In this document: positions 5,236 through 6,713 of the stretch, in pieces
Layout of the letters: every line of letters starts with the position of its first letter
How positions within the stretch are numbered: position 1 is the first letter of the stretch
Program-made: the position numbers and the translations under genes
Notes under the pieces: generated by a model
Seen by the model: only the letters and a program-made list of their open reading frames with translations
Databases searched by the model: none
What the model was told of the DNA's origin: nothing
Source of the DNA: J089 sp964535735
GTDB lineage: Bacteria > Fidelibacterota > Marinisomatia > Marinisomatales > J089
DNA length: 6,713 nt
Direction: 5' to 3'
Assembly: GCA_964535735.1 (NCBI GenBank)
Contig: CAZHTM010000078.1
Coordinates: forward strand, 1-6,713

Positions 5236-5453
5236 ATAATTCAATAGTGTACAATTCTCCGGAACCGTCCAGGATTCAGGTTCACAAGACGTCACCATTA
5301 CTGGGAGAGGTGTGAAAAAGGACATTGGGCATGCGGTACTACGGTCTGAAATTCTTTAAATTCCCAAGTTCATCCAGGAATTATTGCACTGACCAGCCCT
5401 GGAATACCTGAAAGCGGTGAACATTCACAGTTGTTCAGGAGAGAACACACATT

Positions 5454-5510
5454 ATGACACTTGTCTACCATACCAACCATCAACCAACCCCGGATTTCAT
5501 CATTGGATGA
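5454..5510 (+). CDS. Possible 18-residue small ORF upstream of tatD
   Basis: ATG at 5454 opens 18 codons, MTLVYHTNHQPTPDFIIG, ending in TGA at 5508-5510. A strong AGGAGAG (5437-5443) lies 10 bases ahead. tatD begins 23 bases after the stop and itself has only a distant GGAG (5517-5520, 13 bases away), so the small frame could be a leader peptide coupled to tatD. The peptide has no recognisable motif and no run of a single amino acid typical of attenuators. It may equally be chance. Confidence 0.25.
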   Translation: MTLVYHTNHQPTPDFIIG

Positions 5511-5533
5511 TTTACCGGAGATAACTGATCCAT

Positions 5534-6298
5534 ATGCTCATCGATTCCCATTGCCATCTCTACCTTAAGGACGATCCGAAGGAAATTCCCGCCGTCCTGG
5601 AACGTTCCCGCGCGGCGGGTGTTACCGCCTGGATTTGTCCCGCCATAGATCTGGAATCGGCCCGGACTTGCGTGGACCTGGCGCGGGATCATGATTCCCT
5701 GTTTGCCGCGGCGGGCATCCATCCCAATTATACGGCGGAGGCGCCTGGCGATTATTTGGAAACACTGCGTCCCCTCCTGGATTTACCCAATGTGGTGGCC
5801 GTGGGGGAAATCGGGCTGGATTATTACCGGGAACATTCGCTTTTTGAAATCCAGCGAATCTTTTTCCGGGAACAGTTGGCCCTGGCGAAGGAACTGGATT
5901 TACCGGTGATTGTCCACAATCGCAACGCGGACGAAGACACCCTGGCTCTGATCCGGGACTCCGGTGTGCGGCGGGGCGTGGCCCATTGTTTTTCCAGCGG
6001 CGCGGATACGGCCCAGGATTTTCTGGAACTGGGTTTTACAATCTCCTTTGCGGGAAATCTCACGTTTAAAAACAGTTCCTTGCCGGAAGTGGCGGCTCAG
6101 GTGCCTCTGGACCGAACCCTGGTGGAAACCGATTCGCCCTTTTTAAGTCCGGCGCCCTTCCGGGGCAAACCCAATGAACCGGCCCGAACCCGGCTGGTGG
6201 CGAAAAAACTGGCGGAAATCCATGGCGTGCCCCTGGAGACGGTGATAAAGCAAACACGCAAGAATACGGTGGAGCTATTTCGTTTGCCCCTGAGCTGA
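5534..6298 (+). CDS. tatD: TatD family metal-dependent hydrolase (putative DNase)
   Basis: This 254-residue cytoplasmic TIM-barrel protein belongs to the TatD/YcfH family. Characterised members are Mg2+-dependent 3'-5' exonucleases or AP endonucleases, and a D-aminoacyl-tRNA deacylase role is known for related archaeal proteins. Metal-binding residues are all visible: H6 and H8 in IDSHCHL, E92 in VGEIGLDYY, H128 in PVIVHNR, H151 in AHCFSS, and D200 in VETDSPFL. GIHP is at 61-64. Length is normal for the family and both ends look intact. The start at 5534 is the only ATG consistent with the conserved N-terminal LIDSHCH. It is the only confident plus-strand gene in the window and is convergent with the next gene across a 64-base gap that lacks an obvious terminator. 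The symbol is a family name; the ycfH branch is equally possible. Confidence 0.93.
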   Translation: MLIDSHCHLYLKDDPKEIPAVLERSRAAGVTAWICPAIDLESARTCVDLARDHDSLFAAAGIHPNYTAEAPGDYLETLRPLLDLPNVVAVGEIGLDYYREHSLFEIQRIFFREQLALAKELDLPVIVHNRNADEDTLALIRDSGVRRGVAHCFSSGADTAQDFLELGFTISFAGNLTFKNSSLPEVAAQVPLDRTLVETDSPFLSPAPFRGKPNEPARTRLVAKKLAEIHGVPLETVIKQTRKNTVELFRLPLS

Positions 6299-6362
6299 CC
6301 TGGACACCGGAGCATCGGGACCTTCTGTAGTCAGTTAATTTATAAAAAACTTACTGCGTATA

Positions 6363-6659
6363 TTATCGATTACCACGAGTACGTCCTGCCGCATCCCCTA
6401 TTCTATTCATCCAAATTTTCATCATGTAGCCCCAGCCAAGTCCCGCCAGCAGCCACACGGGGAATCCAATCGACACGCTTCGCAGTGTAATGGATTTGTG
6501 TTGAAGGAAGGGAGAAAGGAAGGTCATGATCCCGAACATAAAAAGTCCCCATGCTAGACCGAACTTCAACCAGTGTATGGTTAAGTTTTTCGGTTCAGGA
6601 ATTTCGAGCTGCAGGTTTTTATACCGTTCCGGTTGTTTGATGAGCCATTTTTGTTTCAT
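6363..6659 (-). CDS. Small two-helix membrane protein of unknown function
   Basis: This is a 98-residue protein not recognised as a known family. A polar, lysine/proline-rich N-terminus (1-31) is followed by two hydrophobic segments, about 33-53 (FGLAWGLFMFGIMTFLSP) and 62-80 (VSIGFPVWLLAGLGWGYMM). A short basic tail rich in Arg (84-98) follows. The first segment and tail suggest both ends lie in the cytoplasm by the positive-inside rule. No Shine-Dalgarno precedes the ATG. Codon use and hydropathy look like a real protein, and no longer frame competes on the other strand. It is transcribed toward tatD. No function can be inferred from context. Confidence 0.6.
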   Translation of the reverse strand: MKQKWLIKQPERYKNLQLEIPEPKNLTIHWLKFGLAWGLFMFGIMTFLSPFLQHKSITLRSVSIGFPVWLLAGLGWGYMMKIWMNRIGDAAGRTRGNR

Positions 6660-6699
6660 CGCTTGTATTTATTCTATTAAACCGGCGAGGGATAGTCGT

Positions 6700-6713
6700 A
6701 TGACCAGAAACCG
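6700..6713 (+). CDS. Possible start of a divergent gene cut by the window edge
   Basis: An ATG at 6700 (codons M-T-R-N) is preceded by GAGGG with about 8 bases of spacing, and lies 40 bases from the divergent start of the small membrane protein. Only four codons are visible, so the call depends on the unseen flank. Confidence 0.2.

Larger units (their letters stand above)
5031..5533. other. Gene-poor intergenic region between divergent genes
   Basis: These 503 bases separate the minus-strand rhodanese gene from the plus-strand tatD gene, so both genes should have their promoters here. I found no confident -35/-10 pair for either. The region contains a GC-rich hairpin (5112-5128), a 14-bp inverted repeat (5222-5235) and an 18-codon frame (5454-5510). 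A 60-codon minus-strand frame at 5143-5325 has no recognisable protein features and no ribosome binding site that I could find, so I do not call it a gene. Confidence 0.6.

Noticed and set aside
5143..5325. 60-codon minus-strand frame in the intergenic region
   Set aside because: No domain, no convincing ribosome site and no coding-like features were seen. A frame of this length is expected by chance.
6299..6362. Bidirectional terminator between tatD and the small membrane protein
   Set aside because: The gap has an A6 run and a weak CAGT/ACTG pairing but no solid GC stem next to the T/A tract.

Overview
The window looks like bacterial chromosome. It holds seven confident protein genes, one orphan small membrane protein, and several regulatory or repeat structures. 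No rRNA, tRNA, CRISPR array, transposase or phage gene was seen. The phylum cannot be fixed from the sequence. Several genes lack a clear Shine-Dalgarno motif. The left edge carries degenerate copies of the dispersed 'GTCATTGCGAG...GAAGCAATC' type repeat found in many environmental bacteria. Both points would suit a non-model anaerobe or environmental lineage, but that is inference.

Layout. Positions 1-257 are non-coding and repeat-rich (REP/MITE-like inverted repeats). Next is a minus-strand hemerythrin-domain gene (258-797), preceded by a 26-bp near-perfect palindrome and a plausible promoter. A nested inverted repeat (932-982) separates it from a minus-strand arsenic-type operon. In transcription order that operon is arsR repressor (3344-3676), a 78-residue thioredoxin-like CPRC protein (3054-3290), the Acr3 arsenite efflux permease (2004-3047), and a COG0701/ArsP-family permease (999-1976). 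Upstream of arsR, also on the minus strand, is a triple-rhodanese sulfurtransferase (3741-5030). About 500 bases of non-coding DNA follow (5031-5533). The plus-strand tatD-type metal-dependent hydrolase (5534-6298) comes next, and a convergent two-helix membrane protein of unknown function (6363-6659) closes the window.

How the genes work together. ArsR should repress its own operon through an 18-bp palindrome lying between its -10 box and its start codon. A second, degenerate copy of the same box lies in the arsR-thioredoxin gap beside a second promoter-like element. The efflux genes may therefore have their own As(III)-responsive promoter inside the operon. Acr3 would export arsenite. The ArsP-like permease may export organoarsenicals or another substrate. 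The CPRC protein may supply thiols or hand over metalloid. No arsenate reductase (arsC), arsM, arsA or arsD is present in the window.

The ars genes look more AT-rich than their neighbours. Hand counts of single 60-base lines gave 20-23 G+C inside the operon (lines starting 1321, 2221 and 3421) against 33-35 in the hemerythrin, rhodanese and tatD genes. This is consistent with acquisition of the operon as a unit. I found no wholly new system. The most interesting signals are the duplicated ArsR box, the hemerythrin palindrome, and the triple-rhodanese protein with a single catalytic cysteine next to the arsenic genes.
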